This document shows positions 17,362-27,677 of a stretch of 64,000 nucleotides of DNA, in pieces. The translations under genes and the position numbers were made by a program. Under the pieces are notes generated by a model. That model saw only the letters and a program-made list of their open reading frames with translations, was not told where the DNA came from and made no database searches. The stretch comes from Candidatus Eremiobacteraceae bacterium (GTDB taxonomy: Bacteria; Vulcanimicrobiota; Vulcanimicrobiia; Eremiobacterales; Eremiobacteraceae), in NCBI GenBank assembly GCA_035314825.1, contig DATFYX010000044.1:1-64000 (forward strand), given 5' to 3'. Every line of letters starts with the position of its first letter. The stretch's first letter is position 1.

Positions 17362-17397
17362 CCCCCCGATGTGAAGGGGGGCTTCACACCCCTTTCG
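17362..17397 (+). promoter_or_regulatory. Mutually exclusive hairpins before the phosphoketolase gene
   Basis: CCCCCC (17362-17367) can pair with GGGGGG (17376-17381); alternatively GTGAAG (17371-17376) pairs with CTTCAC (17382-17387), and GAAGGGG can pair with CCCCTTTC downstream. These structures compete. The position between the kinase stop and the phosphoketolase start suits a terminator for the upstream operon or an attenuator. There is no clear T-run. Confidence 0.45.
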
Positions 17398-17434
17398 CCG
17401 CGTTGACAGACGCCTGCGCTAGGATTGTGTCGTC

Positions 17435-19816
17435 ATGATGCCGCTTCTCGAACGGGCAAGCGCGTCGCGGTTGGAGCAGCTCGCCCGATATTGGCGGGCG
17501 GCGAACTATCTCGGCGCGATTCAGCTCTATCTCAAAGACAACGTCTTGCTGCGCGAGCCGCTGCTGCGCGAGCATATCAAGGAGCGGCTGCTGGGCCATT
17601 GGGGCACGCAGCCCGGGCTCAATCTCGTCTATGCCCACCTCAACCGGCTGATCCAAGACACCGGAGCGCGCATCGTTCTGGTCGTCGGGCCTGGTCACGG
17701 CGCGCCGGCGATCTACGCCAATCTATTCCTCGAGGGGAGTCTCGCGCGCGTCTACCCGGAGTTCGAGCGCACGTACGACGGCGTGTGCCGGCTCAGCCGC
17801 GCTTTCTCATGGCCCGGCGGACTGCCAAGCCACGTCAGTGCGATGACGCCTGGCGCCCTGCACGAAGGCGGCGAGCTCGGCTACAGCCTCAGCCATGCCT
17901 TTGGCGTCGCCTTCGACAACCCGGATCTCATCGTCGCCTGCGTCGTCGGCGATGGCGAGGCCGAGACCGGCCCGCTCGCAGCGTCGTGGCAATCCAACAA
18001 GTTCCTCGATCCAGCGGACTCCGGCGCGGTGCTGCCGATCCTGCACCTCAACGGCTACAAACTGTCGGGGCCATCGATCTTCGCGCGCATGACCGGCCTC
18101 GAGCTGCATCAGTATTTCGTCGGGTGCGGCTACGACGTGCGCCATGTGACGGCGAGCGATCCTGACGACGCGCACCGGCAGCTGTGGGCGGCGATGAACT
18201 GGGCGTACGAGCGCATCCGTTCGCTGCAGACCGACGCGAGAGAGATGCGGGCGACTTCGCCGCCGGCCTGGCCGCTCATCGTGCTGCGTACGCCCAAGGG
18301 GTGGACCGGTCCGCACGAGCTCGACGGCCATCTGATCGAGGGCACGTTCCACGCCCACCAGCTGCCGATCCCGGATCCGCGCGAAAAACCGGCGCACCTG
18401 CGCGCGCTTGAGGCGTGGCTGCGCAGCTACCGGCCGCAGGAGCTGTTCGACGAGCGCGGCGCGCCGGACAGCGATCTGCAGACCGCGGTCCCATCGGCCA
18501 ACCTGTGCATGGGCGCGAACGAGTTCGCGAACGGCGGCCCTGCTGACGCGCCGGCCTTGCGGCTGCCCAATCCGGACGCACACGCCGTCGACGTGAACGC
18601 GCGCGGCGCGCCGCAGGCGTCGGCCACGCAAATGCTGGGATCCTACCTGCGCGAGACCTTCCGGCTCAATCACGAGGCGCGCAATTTCCGCTTGACGTGC
18701 CCGGATGAGACGATGTCCAACAAGCTGCAGGCGGTCTTCGAAGCCACCGACCGCGCCTTCATGTGGCCGCTGGTCGAGTCTGACGAGCTCCTCTCGCGCG
18801 ATGGGCGCGTGCTGGAGATCTTGAGCGAGACCACATGCGAGGGTTGGCTGGAAGGCTACACGCTGTCCGGGCGCCATGGGATGTTCGCGTGCTACGAGGC
18901 CTTCGCGACCATCTGCGATTCGATGGTCGCGCAACACGCCAAGTGGCTTAAGACCGCAGGTGAGATCGCCTGGCGCCGCCCCGTGCCATCGCTCAACATC
19001 TTGCTGACCTCGCATGCGTGGCGCCAAGACCACAACGGGTATTCGCATCAAGGGCCCGGCTTCATCGACAATCTCGTCAGCAAGAAGGCCGCTGTCGTGC
19101 GCGCCTACCTGCCGCCGGACGCCAACTGCCTCGTGGTGGCCGCGGATCGTTGCCTGCGCAGCCGCAACTTCATCAACCTCATCATCGCGTCGAAGAACGA
19201 TGCGCCGGTGTGGCTGTCGATGGATGAGGCCAAGGAGCACCTCGCGCGCGGCGCGTCGGTCTGGGAATGGGCGAGCGACCACAGCGGCGATCCGCAGGTG
19301 GTCCTGGCCGCGGCGGGCGACGTGCCCACGCTCGAGACGATGGCGGCTGTATGGCTGCTGCGCCGTCATGTGCCCGAGCTGCGCGCGCGCGTCGTCAACA
19401 TCATCGATTTGTTCTCATTGGAGACGCGCGCGGAACATCCGCATGGCATGGACGATGCCGCGTTCGAGCGCGCGTATGGACCGGCGCTCCCGATCGTGTT
19501 CGCCTTCCACGGATACCCGCGCGTCGTCCACGAGCTCCTCCATCGGCGGCCAGACCCCGCGCGTTTCCACGTACGCGGCTACATAGAAGAGGGCTCGACC
19601 ACCACGCCGTTCGACATGGTCGTTCGCAACCGGATGAGCCGCTATCACTTGGCGCTCGACGCGATCGCCTGCGCTCAGCTGTCCAGTCCCGCAGCCGCGC
19701 GCGCCGCCGACTTCTTCAACGACCGCCTCGCCGCGCACAAGGAATATGTCGTCGAGCACGGCGTCGATATGCCCGAGATCGCCGATTGGCGCTGGACCGA
19801 TGCCGCGCCGGCATGA
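17435..19816 (+). CDS. xfp: Xylulose-5-phosphate/fructose-6-phosphate phosphoketolase
   Basis: 793-residue TPP enzyme, family length, splitting xylulose-5-P or fructose-6-P with phosphate to acetyl phosphate. GLPSHVSAMTPGALHEGGEL, the TPP/Mg site GDGEAETGP and SHQGPGF are conserved. ATG at 17435 follows AGGA by ten bases. The acetate kinase gene overlaps its 3' end by 17 bp, so acetyl phosphate made here is directly converted to acetate and ATP (or used for protein acetylation). Start of the Xfp-AckA-Usp-ATPase cluster. Confidence 0.97.
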   Translation: MMPLLERASASRLEQLARYWRAANYLGAIQLYLKDNVLLREPLLREHIKERLLGHWGTQPGLNLVYAHLNRLIQDTGARIVLVVGPGHGAPAIYANLFLEGSLARVYPEFERTYDGVCRLSRAFSWPGGLPSHVSAMTPGALHEGGELGYSLSHAFGVAFDNPDLIVACVVGDGEAETGPLAASWQSNKFLDPADSGAVLPILHLNGYKLSGPSIFARMTGLELHQYFVGCGYDVRHVTASDPDDAHRQLWAAMNWAYERIRSLQTDAREMRATSPPAWPLIVLRTPKGWTGPHELDGHLIEGTFHAHQLPIPDPREKPAHLRALEAWLRSYRPQELFDERGAPDSDLQTAVPSANLCMGANEFANGGPADAPALRLPNPDAHAVDVNARGAPQASATQMLGSYLRETFRLNHEARNFRLTCPDETMSNKLQAVFEATDRAFMWPLVESDELLSRDGRVLEILSETTCEGWLEGYTLSGRHGMFACYEAFATICDSMVAQHAKWLKTAGEIAWRRPVPSLNILLTSHAWRQDHNGYSHQGPGFIDNLVSKKAAVVRAYLPPDANCLVVAADRCLRSRNFINLIIASKNDAPVWLSMDEAKEHLARGASVWEWASDHSGDPQVVLAAAGDVPTLETMAAVWLLRRHVPELRARVVNIIDLFSLETRAEHPHGMDDAAFERAYGPALPIVFAFHGYPRVVHELLHRRPDPARFHVRGYIEEGSTTTPFDMVVRNRMSRYHLALDAIACAQLSSPAAARAADFFNDRLAAHKEYVVEHGVDMPEIADWRWTDAAPA

Positions 19817-21062
19817 CGCCGTCGGGCTGACGGCGGCGGCGGCATATCTGGCGTGCGACGCGGGATCGAGCAGCTTCAAGGCGGCGCTGTTCGAGTTCGG
19901 CGCTGCGGTGCCGCGCGACCCGCAGCCGGCGCGCTGGGAGGGCGCGATTTCATGGCGCAGGCTGCCCGGCAGCGCCGGCATCAGCTCGCGCTGGAACGAC
20001 GCGCGCAGCGCCGAGAGCCAGGCCTCGTTGCACAATGCGCTCGAGGCTCCGGCGCGACTTCTGCGCGCGATGCAGGCGAGCGCGCCGCCCGAACCACCCG
20101 CGGTGCAACACGTCGTTCATCGCATCGTGCACACCGGCCAGTTCGAGCGCTCGCCCGCGCGCGTGTCGAGCGCGGTGCGCCGTGCGATCGCGTCGGCGCT
20201 GCCTCTCGCACCCGAGCACAACGCCATCGCGTTGGCCGGCATCGAAGCGGTCGACGAAGCATTCCCCGGCGTCGAGCAATTCATCATCAGCGACTCGGCA
20301 TATCACGCGGACATGCCGCTTGCCGCTTCGACCTATGGCGTGCCCGCGTCGTGGTATAAGGTGTGGGGCATCCGCCGGCTAGGCTTCCACGGCGTCAGCC
20401 ATGGCTATGCGGCACAGCGCGCGGCCCAACTCGCCGATGTGCCGCTGCGCGCGCTCAAGGTCGTCACCTGCCATCTCGGCAACGGATGTTCGCTTGCTGC
20501 GACGTCCGCGGGCACCAGCGTCGACACGACGATGGGCTGGACCCCGATGGAGGGGCTCGTCATGGGCCAGCGCTCGGGCAGCCTCGACCCGGGCGTGATG
20601 CTGTACCTGATGGAACGCGGGCGCTACACCGCGCGGGAGCTCGCGCGCGTGCTCAACGAAGAGTCGGGCTTGAAGGGCATTTCAGGTCTTTCCGGCGATA
20701 TGCGCGAGCTGCTCGAAGCCGTCGCGGCCGGCCATCCGCACGCGAGCCTCGCGTTCGACGTCTTCGTCCATCGCGTGCGCGCCGGGATCGGCGCGATGGC
20801 GGCGAGCCTGGGCGGGCTCGATGCGATCGTCTTCACCGGCGGCATCGGCGAGCACGCGCACGAGGTGCGGCGCGCCGTCTGCACGGGGCTCGAATTCCTG
20901 GGCATCGACCTTGATGAGGAGAAAGACGCCGCGGCGCGACCCGACTGCGATGTCGCACGCGCATCGTCGCGGGTCCGCATCTTCGTCGTGCGCGCGCGCG
21001 AGACGTGGGCCATGGCCCGCGATTGCGCGCTCGCCGTGGCGCAAGCCGCACCGCAAGTGTAG
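19800..21062 (+). CDS. ackA: Acetate kinase
   Basis: 420 residues of the ASKHA fold; forms acetate and ATP from acetyl phosphate. The family segments GFHGVSH, CHLGNGCS, DTTMGWTPMEGL and FTGGIGEH are present. The first signature normally reads N-x-G-S-S-S-x-K, but here Asp20 (CDAGSSSFK) takes the place of the metal-site asparagine, an unusual substitution. ATG at 19800 lies inside the end of xfp. Coupled to phosphoketolase as in the bifid-type shunt. Confidence 0.95.
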   Translation: MPRRHDAVGLTAAAAYLACDAGSSSFKAALFEFGAAVPRDPQPARWEGAISWRRLPGSAGISSRWNDARSAESQASLHNALEAPARLLRAMQASAPPEPPAVQHVVHRIVHTGQFERSPARVSSAVRRAIASALPLAPEHNAIALAGIEAVDEAFPGVEQFIISDSAYHADMPLAASTYGVPASWYKVWGIRRLGFHGVSHGYAAQRAAQLADVPLRALKVVTCHLGNGCSLAATSAGTSVDTTMGWTPMEGLVMGQRSGSLDPGVMLYLMERGRYTARELARVLNEESGLKGISGLSGDMRELLEAVAAGHPHASLAFDVFVHRVRAGIGAMAASLGGLDAIVFTGGIGEHAHEVRRAVCTGLEFLGIDLDEEKDAAARPDCDVARASSRVRIFVVRARETWAMARDCALAVAQAAPQV

Positions 21063-21103
21063 AGAGAGCGCGCCACGGACGCGCGCGAGAGGAGATCGAG
21101 ATC

Positions 21104-21559
21104 ATGTCAGTCTTCACCTCATTGCTCGTCCCCATCGACGGGTCTGAGCCGTCGGACGCGGCGTGCGCGCTGGCGATCGCGCTTGCGACCGACCAAAAGG
21201 CCTCGGTGATGTTCGTCAACGTCGTCGAGACCGACAAGATCCTCGCCTCGGTGATGCCGGGGCAGGGCTACTCGGATCCGGCGCCCGCCATCGACGCGAT
21301 GCGCGCCGCCGGCAAGGACATGCTCAAGAGCGCGGAGGGCAAAGCGCAGGGAGCAGGCGTCAAAGCGAGGTCGCAACTCATCGAAGGCGACTGCGTGCCG
21401 TGCATCGTCAACGCGGTTGTCGGCGCCGGAATCGACCTGATCGTTATCGGCAGTCACGGACGCGGGGGCCTCACGCGTCTGGTGCTCGGCAGCGTCGCGG
21501 AAGGCGTGCTGCGCCACTGCACGGTGCCCGTGCTCGTGACCAAAGCGCCCAAAGCGTGA
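21104..21559 (+). CDS. Universal stress protein (UspA family)
   Basis: 151 residues with the VPIDGSE N-terminal strand and the ATP-binding G-2x-G-9x-G-S pattern ([19 protein letters not shown]). Probably ATP-binding and dimeric. AGAGGAGA gives a strong ribosome site. Usp genes are often next to phosphoketolase and acetate kinase in energy-limitation regulons; here it sits 41 bp behind ackA. Confidence 0.93.
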   Translation: MSVFTSLLVPIDGSEPSDAACALAIALATDQKASVMFVNVVETDKILASVMPGQGYSDPAPAIDAMRAAGKDMLKSAEGKAQGAGVKARSQLIEGDCVPCIVNAVVGAGIDLIVIGSHGRGGLTRLVLGSVAEGVLRHCTVPVLVTKAPKA

Positions 21560-21572
21560 TCCGAACGCACGC

Positions 21573-23441
21573 ATGAACGGGCCCGCCAACGCGCAGGCCA
21601 GCGTCCGCACGCCGATCGAGATCTACATCGCGGCGTTCGCGACGGCGGGCATCGCAGCCAGCCTGGTCATGCAGTACGGCCTCTCCCTGCCTCGGTCTGT
21701 CTCCGTTCTCCCCTTGTATGCGGTGTTGGTGCTCGGCGGTGTGCCGCTGCTCTACACGCTCATCCGCAAACTCATCGCGCTCGACTTCGGATCCGATCTC
21801 TTGGCCGGCATCTCGATCGCGACGTCAGTGCTGCTGGGCGAGTATATCGTCGGCTGCATCGTCGTGCTCATGCTCTCGGGCGGCGAAGCGCTGGAGCAGT
21901 TCGCCGCGCGGCGCGCGTCGTCGATCCTCGCAGCGCTTTCGCGCCGCATGCCGAACGTCGCGCATCGCGCAACGGCGGCCGGCATCGTCGACGTCGCGCT
22001 CGACGACATCGTGGTCGGTGATGCGCTCACCGTCCTGCCGCACGAGCTGTGTCCGGTGGACGGCGCGGTGACGCTCGGCCACGGATGGATGGACGAATCG
22101 TACTTGACCGGCGAACCGTATCGCACGTCCAAGGCGCCGGGTTCCCAAGTGCTCTCGGGCGCGATCAACGGCGATGCCGCGATGACGATCCAGGCCGCAC
22201 GCCTACCCGTGGATTCGCGCTACGCGCGCATCATGCGCGTGATGCGCGAGGCGGAGGAGAAGCGCCCGCGGTTGCGCCGGCTCGCGGACCGGTTGGGCGC
22301 TTGGTATACGCCGATCGCGCTTGCCATCGCCGCAACGGGCTGGCTCGTGACGGGCAGCGCGCAGCGTTTCTTGGCGGTCGTGGTGATCGCCACGCCCTGT
22401 CCGCTGCTGCTGGCCATCCCGGTCGCGATCATCGGCGCGATCTCGCTGGCCGCGCGCCACGCGATCATCGTCAAGGATCCGGCGATGCTCGAGCGCATCG
22501 ACTCGTGCCGCGCGATGGTCTTCGACAAGACCGGCACGCTCACATACGGACAGCCGGCGTTGACCGACGTCGAGTGCTTGTCCGGGTTCACGCGCGACCA
22601 GGTGCTCGCGCTGAGCGCCAGCCTCGAGCGCTACTCCAAGCACCCGCTCGCCGGCGCGGTGGTGCGCGCGAGCGAGGCGGCGGGGGTGCCGCTCGACCAG
22701 GTCGCGCAGATCAGCGAAGAACCTGGGGCCGGGCTGCGCGGCCTGGTCGACGGGCGGACGGTCGAAATCCTCGGCCGCCAGAGCGCCTCGCGGGATGGGC
22801 GTCGGTCCGAAGCGCTGCCTGCGCGAGCCGGCGGTCTTGAGTCGCTGGTCTTCGTCGATGGCGCGCTCGCCGCCGCGCTGCGCTTCCGCGACGAGCCGCG
22901 CGTCGAAGGCGGTCCCTTCATCCGCCACCTCATCCCGCGCCACCACATCGATCGCGTGATGATCCTTTCCGGCGATCGCGAATCAGAGGTTCGCTACCTG
23001 GCGGAGCGCGTCGGGATCGCGGAACTGCATTACAGCAAGACGCCTGAGGAGAAGGTCGCGATCGTGGCGGCTCTCACGCGCGAGGAGCCGACGCTGTTCA
23101 TCGGCGACGGCATCAACGACGCGCCGGCGATGCAAGCGGCGACGGTCGGGCTGGCGTTCGGACAGAACAGCGACATCACCGCTGAAGCAGCGGACGCGGT
23201 GATCATGGAGCCGTCGCTGGGCAAGATCGACGAGATCATCCACATCGGGCGGCGGATGCGAGCGATCGCGCTGCAAAGCGCGATCGGCGGCATGGCGCTC
23301 AGCTGCATCGGCATGGGTCTGGCCGTCGCGGGTTATCTTCCGCCGATCGCCGGGGCGGTGACGCAAGAAGTGATCGACGTCGCCGCCGTGCTCAACGCGC
23401 TGCGCGTCGGTTTTCCGATCGGCCGGCTGACGGACTTCTAA
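21573..23441 (+). CDS. P1B-like heavy-metal P-type ATPase without metal-binding domain
   Basis: 622-residue ion pump. Transmembrane helices at about 15-90, an actuator loop with TGEP, the ion-site helix with TPCPLLLA, the phosphorylation motif DKTGTLT, an SKHPLA-like HP motif typical of P1B pumps, and [10 protein letters not shown]. It lacks an N-terminal HMA or His-rich domain, and the membrane motif is TPC rather than CPC or SPC, so its ion is not predictable from sequence. Only 13 bp behind the universal stress protein gene. Confidence 0.9.
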   Translation: MNGPANAQASVRTPIEIYIAAFATAGIAASLVMQYGLSLPRSVSVLPLYAVLVLGGVPLLYTLIRKLIALDFGSDLLAGISIATSVLLGEYIVGCIVVLMLSGGEALEQFAARRASSILAALSRRMPNVAHRATAAGIVDVALDDIVVGDALTVLPHELCPVDGAVTLGHGWMDESYLTGEPYRTSKAPGSQVLSGAINGDAAMTIQAARLPVDSRYARIMRVMREAEEKRPRLRRLADRLGAWYTPIALAIAATGWLVTGSAQRFLAVVVIATPCPLLLAIPVAIIGAISLAARHAIIVKDPAMLERIDSCRAMVFDKTGTLTYGQPALTDVECLSGFTRDQVLALSASLERYSKHPLAGAVVRASEAAGVPLDQVAQISEEPGAGLRGLVDGRTVEILGRQSASRDGRRSEALPARAGGLESLVFVDGALAAALRFRDEPRVEGGPFIRHLIPRHHIDRVMILSGDRESEVRYLAERVGIAELHYSKTPEEKVAIVAALTREEPTLFIGDGINDAPAMQAATVGLAFGQNSDITAEAADAVIMEPSLGKIDEIIHIGRRMRAIALQSAIGGMALSCIGMGLAVAGYLPPIAGAVTQEVIDVAAVLNALRVGFPIGRLTDF

Positions 23442-23451
23442 CGGACTTCTA
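23430..23451. repeat. 11-bp tandem duplication across convergent stops
   Basis: ACGGACTTCTA occurs twice head to tail. The first copy encodes the end of the P-type ATPase (TDF-stop), the second contains the stop of the convergent Acd/GNAT gene. Confidence 0.85.
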
Positions 23452-26181
23452 AAGGTCGATGTACGCGTCCAGCATCGACGCGTCGGCTTCGAACGCGGTC
23501 GTGAATCCCAGCTCTTTGCACACGTGCAGCATCGCGCTGTTGTCGGCCAGGATATGGCCGACGATGCGCCCGACGCCCTCGGCGCGCCCGACGTCGATGA
23601 GACGGCGCAAGAGCTCGCGGCCTAGGCCGTGCCGCTGTACTTCGTCGGTCACGACAAGCGCGAACTCGGCTTCGTCGCCTTCGTGCGACTTGATCAGCCT
23701 GCCGACGGCGACGATCGCCGGACCGCCGGCTTCCGGCAGCGCGACTAGCGCCATCTCGCGGTCGTAGTCGATGAAGCACGAGCGGATGAGATGGCTATGC
23801 GAGACGCGCTGGTCGAGCCGCACGACGTGCGCGTAGCGGCGGTAGACGCTGCTCTCCGACAGCGTCTCGTGGAAGCGTTGCAGCAGCGTCTCGTCATCGG
23901 GGCGGATCGGGCGGATGGTGAACCCGGTGCCGTCGGCGGCGCTCCAGCGCCCTTCGTATTGGCGCGGATAGGGGCGGATGGCGGCCTTCGGCAGTGCGCT
24001 GTCCGGCACGCTCGCGTCGTGCAGCACCACGCGCGCATCGAGCGCGACGAGTCCGGACGGCGATGCGAGCAACGGGTTGATATCGAGCTCCTTGACGCGG
24101 CGCTGTTCTCCGACGAGCCTGCTGACGTTCACCAGCACGCGTTCCAACGCGGCGATGTCGACCGGCGCGCGGCCGCGCAGGCCTTCGAGCGCGCGGAAGA
24201 TCTTGGTGCGCTCCATCAATTGGCGCGCAAGCGTGGACGTGAGCGGCGGCAGACCCAACGCGCTGTCTTGGAAGACCTCGACGAGCGTTCCGCCGAGGCC
24301 GAACAGCAGCACCGGACCGAACTGAGCGTCCACGCTGCTCCCGACGATCAGCTCGTAGCCTTCGCGCGTGATCATCGGCTGCACCGTCACGCCCTCGAAG
24401 GCGGCGGCGCCGCCCGCTTTTCGTGCGGCCTGCTCGATCCGCGTGAAGGCGGCGACGACATCGGCGTCGTGCGCCACGTCGAGGACCACGCCGCCGACGT
24501 CGCTCTTGTGCGTGAGCACGTGCGAATGCAGTTTGACGGCCACCGGAAACCCGAGCGAACGGGCAGCGCGAACGGCGTCTTGTGCCGACGCCGCGAGCAG
24601 CGTCGGCACGGTGGGGATGCCGTATGCGGCGAACAGCGACTTGGCCTCGATCTCGGCCAGCAGCGTGCGGCCCGCGCCGGTCGCGGACGCGATGATCTCT
24701 TTCGCCCGCGCGCGATCGATACCGGCCTCTTCTTGCTCCACCGGCGTCTCGTACAGGCTGCGCAGCGCGTCGTCGTAGCGCCACATGTAGTTGAACATGC
24801 GGCTGGCGGCATCGGGATAGGGCACGGTCGGTATGCCCTCTTTGCGCAAGCGCTGATCGCCGGCCGACGAACCCGCGCCACCCAGCCAGCTCGCGAGCAC
24901 GGGCTTGTTCGGCACGCGGGCGAAGGGCGCGAGCCGCGCCGCGATGTCGTCCGAATCCGAGATCCCTTGCGGCGCGAAGATGACGAGCACGCCGTCGCTG
25001 GCGTCGTCCGCGCTGACCGCCGCCATCGCCGACGCGTAGCGCTCGCCGTCGGCGTCGCCGAGGATGTCGACCGGATCGCCGTGGCTCCATGCCGGCGGGA
25101 GGAACGAGGACAGCCGCGCCATGGTGGCGGCCCCGAGAACGGCCATCTCGCCGCCGCCTTGGACGAGCGCATCGGCCGCGAGCACTGCAGGCCCGCCGGC
25201 GTTGGTCAAGATCGCGAGCCGTTTGCCGCGCGGACGCGGTTGGCGCGCGAGCACTTCTGACATCAAGAACACGTCCTCGATCGTGTCGACGCGCAGCACG
25301 CCGCAGCGGGCGAAGGCCGCGTCGAGCACCGCGTCGCTGCCGGTCAGCGCGCCGGTGTGCGAGGCCGCCGCTTTCGCACCCGCGTCGCTGCGGCCGGCCT
25401 TGATGACGATGATCGGCTTGACCAACGCGACCTCGCGCGCCGCCGACATGAACGAACGCGCATCGCCGACCGATTCCATGTAGGCGATGATGCTCTTGGT
25501 CTGCGGATCGTCGCCCAGATAGTACAGGATGTCGGCCCAGCCGACGTCGAGCAACGAGCCGACCGAGACGAAGCGGCTGAACCCGAAATCTTGGTCGAGG
25601 CTCCAGTCCAGGATAGCGCTGCCCAGCGCGCCGCTCTGGCTGGCGAACCCCAGCGTGCCGGGGCGCGCGGGCGCGCGCGCGAAGGTCGCGTTGAAGCCGA
25701 TGCCCGGCGACATCACGCCGAAACAGTTCGGGCCGACCACGCGCATGCCGCTCGCGCGGACCGTCGCCAGGATCTGCTGTTCGAGCTGCGCGCCGGCCGC
25801 GCCGACCTCGCGGAATCCGGCCGAGATGATGATCGCGCCGCGCACGCCCGCGCCGACGCACTCTTCGACGACCGCAGGAACGCCCGCCGCGGGGGTCACG
25901 ATGATCGCGACGTCGATCCGCGCGGGGACGGCGCCGACGCTCGGATACGCCGTCTTGCCGAAAATGGCCGCGTGCGCCGGATTGACCGGGAAGACCTCGC
26001 CGGCGAACGTCCCCGTCACGAGATTCTCGAACACGCGCCGTCCGACGCTGGCATCGCGTTCGGTCGCGCCGATCACGGCGACGGTCTTGGGCTCGAAGAT
26101 GGCTGCAAGCGGCTGCGCGCGCACGCGCGTGACGTCATGGACCGGCTCGGCGATCTGCGAGCCCGTCGCGTCAGGCTGCAT
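23449..26181 (-). CDS. ADP-forming acyl-CoA synthetase fused to GNAT acetyltransferase
   Basis: 910 residues. CoA-binding/CoA-ligase alpha-like part (about 25-490), ATP-grasp beta-like part (about 505-730) and a C-terminal GNAT domain (about 745-910, motif [12 protein letters not shown]). This is the architecture of Pat/PatZ protein lysine acetyltransferases, in which the synthetase part is usually inactive. Here the phosphohistidine candidate His275 ([10 protein letters not shown]) is retained, so it may still make acetyl-CoA from acetate, or acetate and ATP from acetyl-CoA. It faces the phosphoketolase/acetate kinase cluster convergently, fitting acetyl-CoA/acetyl-phosphate balance. Confidence 0.92.
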   Translation of the reverse strand: MQPDATGSQIAEPVHDVTRVRAQPLAAIFEPKTVAVIGATERDASVGRRVFENLVTGTFAGEVFPVNPAHAAIFGKTAYPSVGAVPARIDVAIIVTPAAGVPAVVEECVGAGVRGAIIISAGFREVGAAGAQLEQQILATVRASGMRVVGPNCFGVMSPGIGFNATFARAPARPGTLGFASQSGALGSAILDWSLDQDFGFSRFVSVGSLLDVGWADILYYLGDDPQTKSIIAYMESVGDARSFMSAAREVALVKPIIVIKAGRSDAGAKAAASHTGALTGSDAVLDAAFARCGVLRVDTIEDVFLMSEVLARQPRPRGKRLAILTNAGGPAVLAADALVQGGGEMAVLGAATMARLSSFLPPAWSHGDPVDILGDADGERYASAMAAVSADDASDGVLVIFAPQGISDSDDIAARLAPFARVPNKPVLASWLGGAGSSAGDQRLRKEGIPTVPYPDAASRMFNYMWRYDDALRSLYETPVEQEEAGIDRARAKEIIASATGAGRTLLAEIEAKSLFAAYGIPTVPTLLAASAQDAVRAARSLGFPVAVKLHSHVLTHKSDVGGVVLDVAHDADVVAAFTRIEQAARKAGGAAAFEGVTVQPMITREGYELIVGSSVDAQFGPVLLFGLGGTLVEVFQDSALGLPPLTSTLARQLMERTKIFRALEGLRGRAPVDIAALERVLVNVSRLVGEQRRVKELDINPLLASPSGLVALDARVVLHDASVPDSALPKAAIRPYPRQYEGRWSAADGTGFTIRPIRPDDETLLQRFHETLSESSVYRRYAHVVRLDQRVSHSHLIRSCFIDYDREMALVALPEAGGPAIVAVGRLIKSHEGDEAEFALVVTDEVQRHGLGRELLRRLIDVGRAEGVGRIVGHILADNSAMLHVCKELGFTTAFEADASMLDAYIDL

Positions 26182-26489
26182 GCGCCGCTCTCCGGTGCCG
26201 CAGCAAATGACGCGACGGCCGGTCCGCTCGCCGAACGCGATCGAGTTGCGCGACGACCGCGGCGGGCTGCATCGTCGCCGCCTGCGCTAGGGTGAGACCC
26301 TGCCACGGCGCGCTGTCCGCAATGCGCTTCACAGGACCGCCAGCTTGAACGGTTGGCTTGCGAGCACCTCGGCCGCTCCCGATAAAAGGAAAGCTCCCGG
26401 TCGCCGGATATTCGTTCGCGATCCGCCGGGCCGGGAGCTGCGCGCCGCACCGCCGTCGTGCGGCGAGGTCGCGGGACTAAGGGGGTCTG
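26182..26489. other. Intergenic region holding hairpins, no gene
   Basis: I see no credible coding sequence. It contains the terminator of the respiratory operon (26384-26439), a second hairpin GCCGCAC/GTGCGGC (26444-26450 with 26458-26464), and the upstream region of the Acd/GNAT gene. No canonical -35/-10 pair stands out. Confidence 0.6.
26384..26439 (-). terminator. Rho-independent terminator of the respiratory operon
   Basis: On the minus strand AGCTCCCGG (26439-26431) pairs with CCGGGAGCT (26400-26392) around an inner stem GGCGGAT/ATCCGGC-like, followed directly by TTCCTTTTAT. It lies about 50 bp behind the stop of the Cyc2-like gene. Confidence 0.8.
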
Positions 26490-27677
26490 TTATCTAGACA
26501 GGCCCCTCATGTTGCCCAGCGTCGTATTCCACGTCAGCGACGCCTGCCAGCCGGGCGCGGTCGTTCCGCTCGCCATGCTGACCTCGCCGTTGAGCATCAG
26601 CGCATTGGCGTTCGCCGACGACACGCGCCGCGCGAGCATCACGCCGAGATTGACGTAGCCATAGTGGGTGACGGTGCCGAGCCCGTCGTTGGTCATCTCG
26701 TACCGCCCGCCCAACATCACCTTGCTGTCGAGGAACGGCTCGAAGACGTCGATGGTGTATCCGCTGCTGTTGGCAGGCCCGAATCCGGGCCCGGCATTCG
26801 AGTCGTGATTGCTTGCGTACATCGCGAACAGTCCCGGCACGTTGTGCTGTGAATCGATCTCGACGTATGGTGTGATCGACGTGTACTCATCGTAGGTGCC
26901 GTCGGACAGCGGCCACGAGCCGGCAGCGCCGTAGACGCCCGCCTCGACCGGCTTGTCGGGCCGGGCATATGCCACGCGATACTGAAACGTCTTGTCGGTC
27001 GGCGTCGTGAAGTCGAACGCGGTATTGAGATCTCCGCCGGGTCCGGTATACGCGCCCTCGATGAGATAGCCGGGACGCACGTAGCCGAACTTGTAGCCCC
27101 AACGGTTCGCATCGAGCTCATACACATGTTCTCCCACCGTCATTTCCGGCGGGGCGAACGGCGCGATCTCGAACCACTGGCTGAAGGGCGAGGGCGCGGG
27201 GACTTCCAGTTTGCCCACCGTGAAGTGGCCGTCCCGGTGCAGCAGATTGTTGTAAGTGAGCCATAGCGTATCCGTGCCGCCGGGCTCGTTGCCCTGCACG
27301 ATCCATTGCTGGGCGTGCACGGTGACGTCGCTGCCGATATACCCAGCGGCTTGGATGTTCAGATTTCCGAACAGGACCTTACCGGGGAACGTGGGGTCCT
27401 GCGTGTCGACGGCGGCTGCTGCTTGGACCCACAGCGGGTTGACGCCGTGTATGACGCTCGGATCCAGCGATGCATAGCCCGTGCGCTGTACGTACCGCCC
27501 GTAGTCGTTCAGCGCCGGGACGTTGGAATGGCATACCTCGCAGTTGATGCCGTACGCCTGTGCGAAGGGCGGCATGGCTTGGGTCGGCCGCACGCTCTCG
27601 ATCACGAAAGCGACCGCGAGCGCCGCGCCGACGATGAGAACCGTCGCCTTGACGGTCCCCCGGATATGCGCCTTCAC
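26490..27677 (-). CDS. Cyc2-like fused monoheme cytochrome / outer-membrane barrel protein
   Basis: 395 residues. A signal peptide (about 1-34) leads to a single heme motif Cys46-x-x-Cys49-His50 inside PPFAQAYGINCEVCH, followed by NVPALNDYGRYVQRTGY and then about 320 residues of alternating, aromatic-rich strands typical of a porin barrel. This order and the residues around the heme (FA-x3-G-x2-CxxCH-x3-P-x-L-x2-[FY]G) resemble Cyc2, the fused porin-cytochrome of iron oxidisers. No C-terminal aromatic residue is present. It overlaps the CuA gene (ATGA) and ends the ba3 oxidase operon. Donor unknown; iron oxidation is a hypothesis. Confidence 0.78.
   Translation of the reverse strand: MKAHIRGTVKATVLIVGAALAVAFVIESVRPTQAMPPFAQAYGINCEVCHSNVPALNDYGRYVQRTGYASLDPSVIHGVNPLWVQAAAAVDTQDPTFPGKVLFGNLNIQAAGYIGSDVTVHAQQWIVQGNEPGGTDTLWLTYNNLLHRDGHFTVGKLEVPAPSPFSQWFEIAPFAPPEMTVGEHVYELDANRWGYKFGYVRPGYLIEGAYTGPGGDLNTAFDFTTPTDKTFQYRVAYARPDKPVEAGVYGAAGSWPLSDGTYDEYTSITPYVEIDSQHNVPGLFAMYASNHDSNAGPGFGPANSSGYTIDVFEPFLDSKVMLGGRYEMTNDGLGTVTHYGYVNLGVMLARRVSSANANALMLNGEVSMASGTTAPGWQASLTWNTTLGNMRGLSR

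Noticed and set aside
17403-17425. TTGACA with TAGGAT as a sigma-70 promoter for xfp
   Set aside because: The spacer is only 11 bp; the AGGA is better explained as the ribosome binding site.
17807-19369. 520-codon minus-strand open frame
   Set aside because: Antisense of phosphoketolase; no motif.
23791-25260. 489-codon plus-strand open frame
   Set aside because: Antisense of the Acd/GNAT fusion gene.
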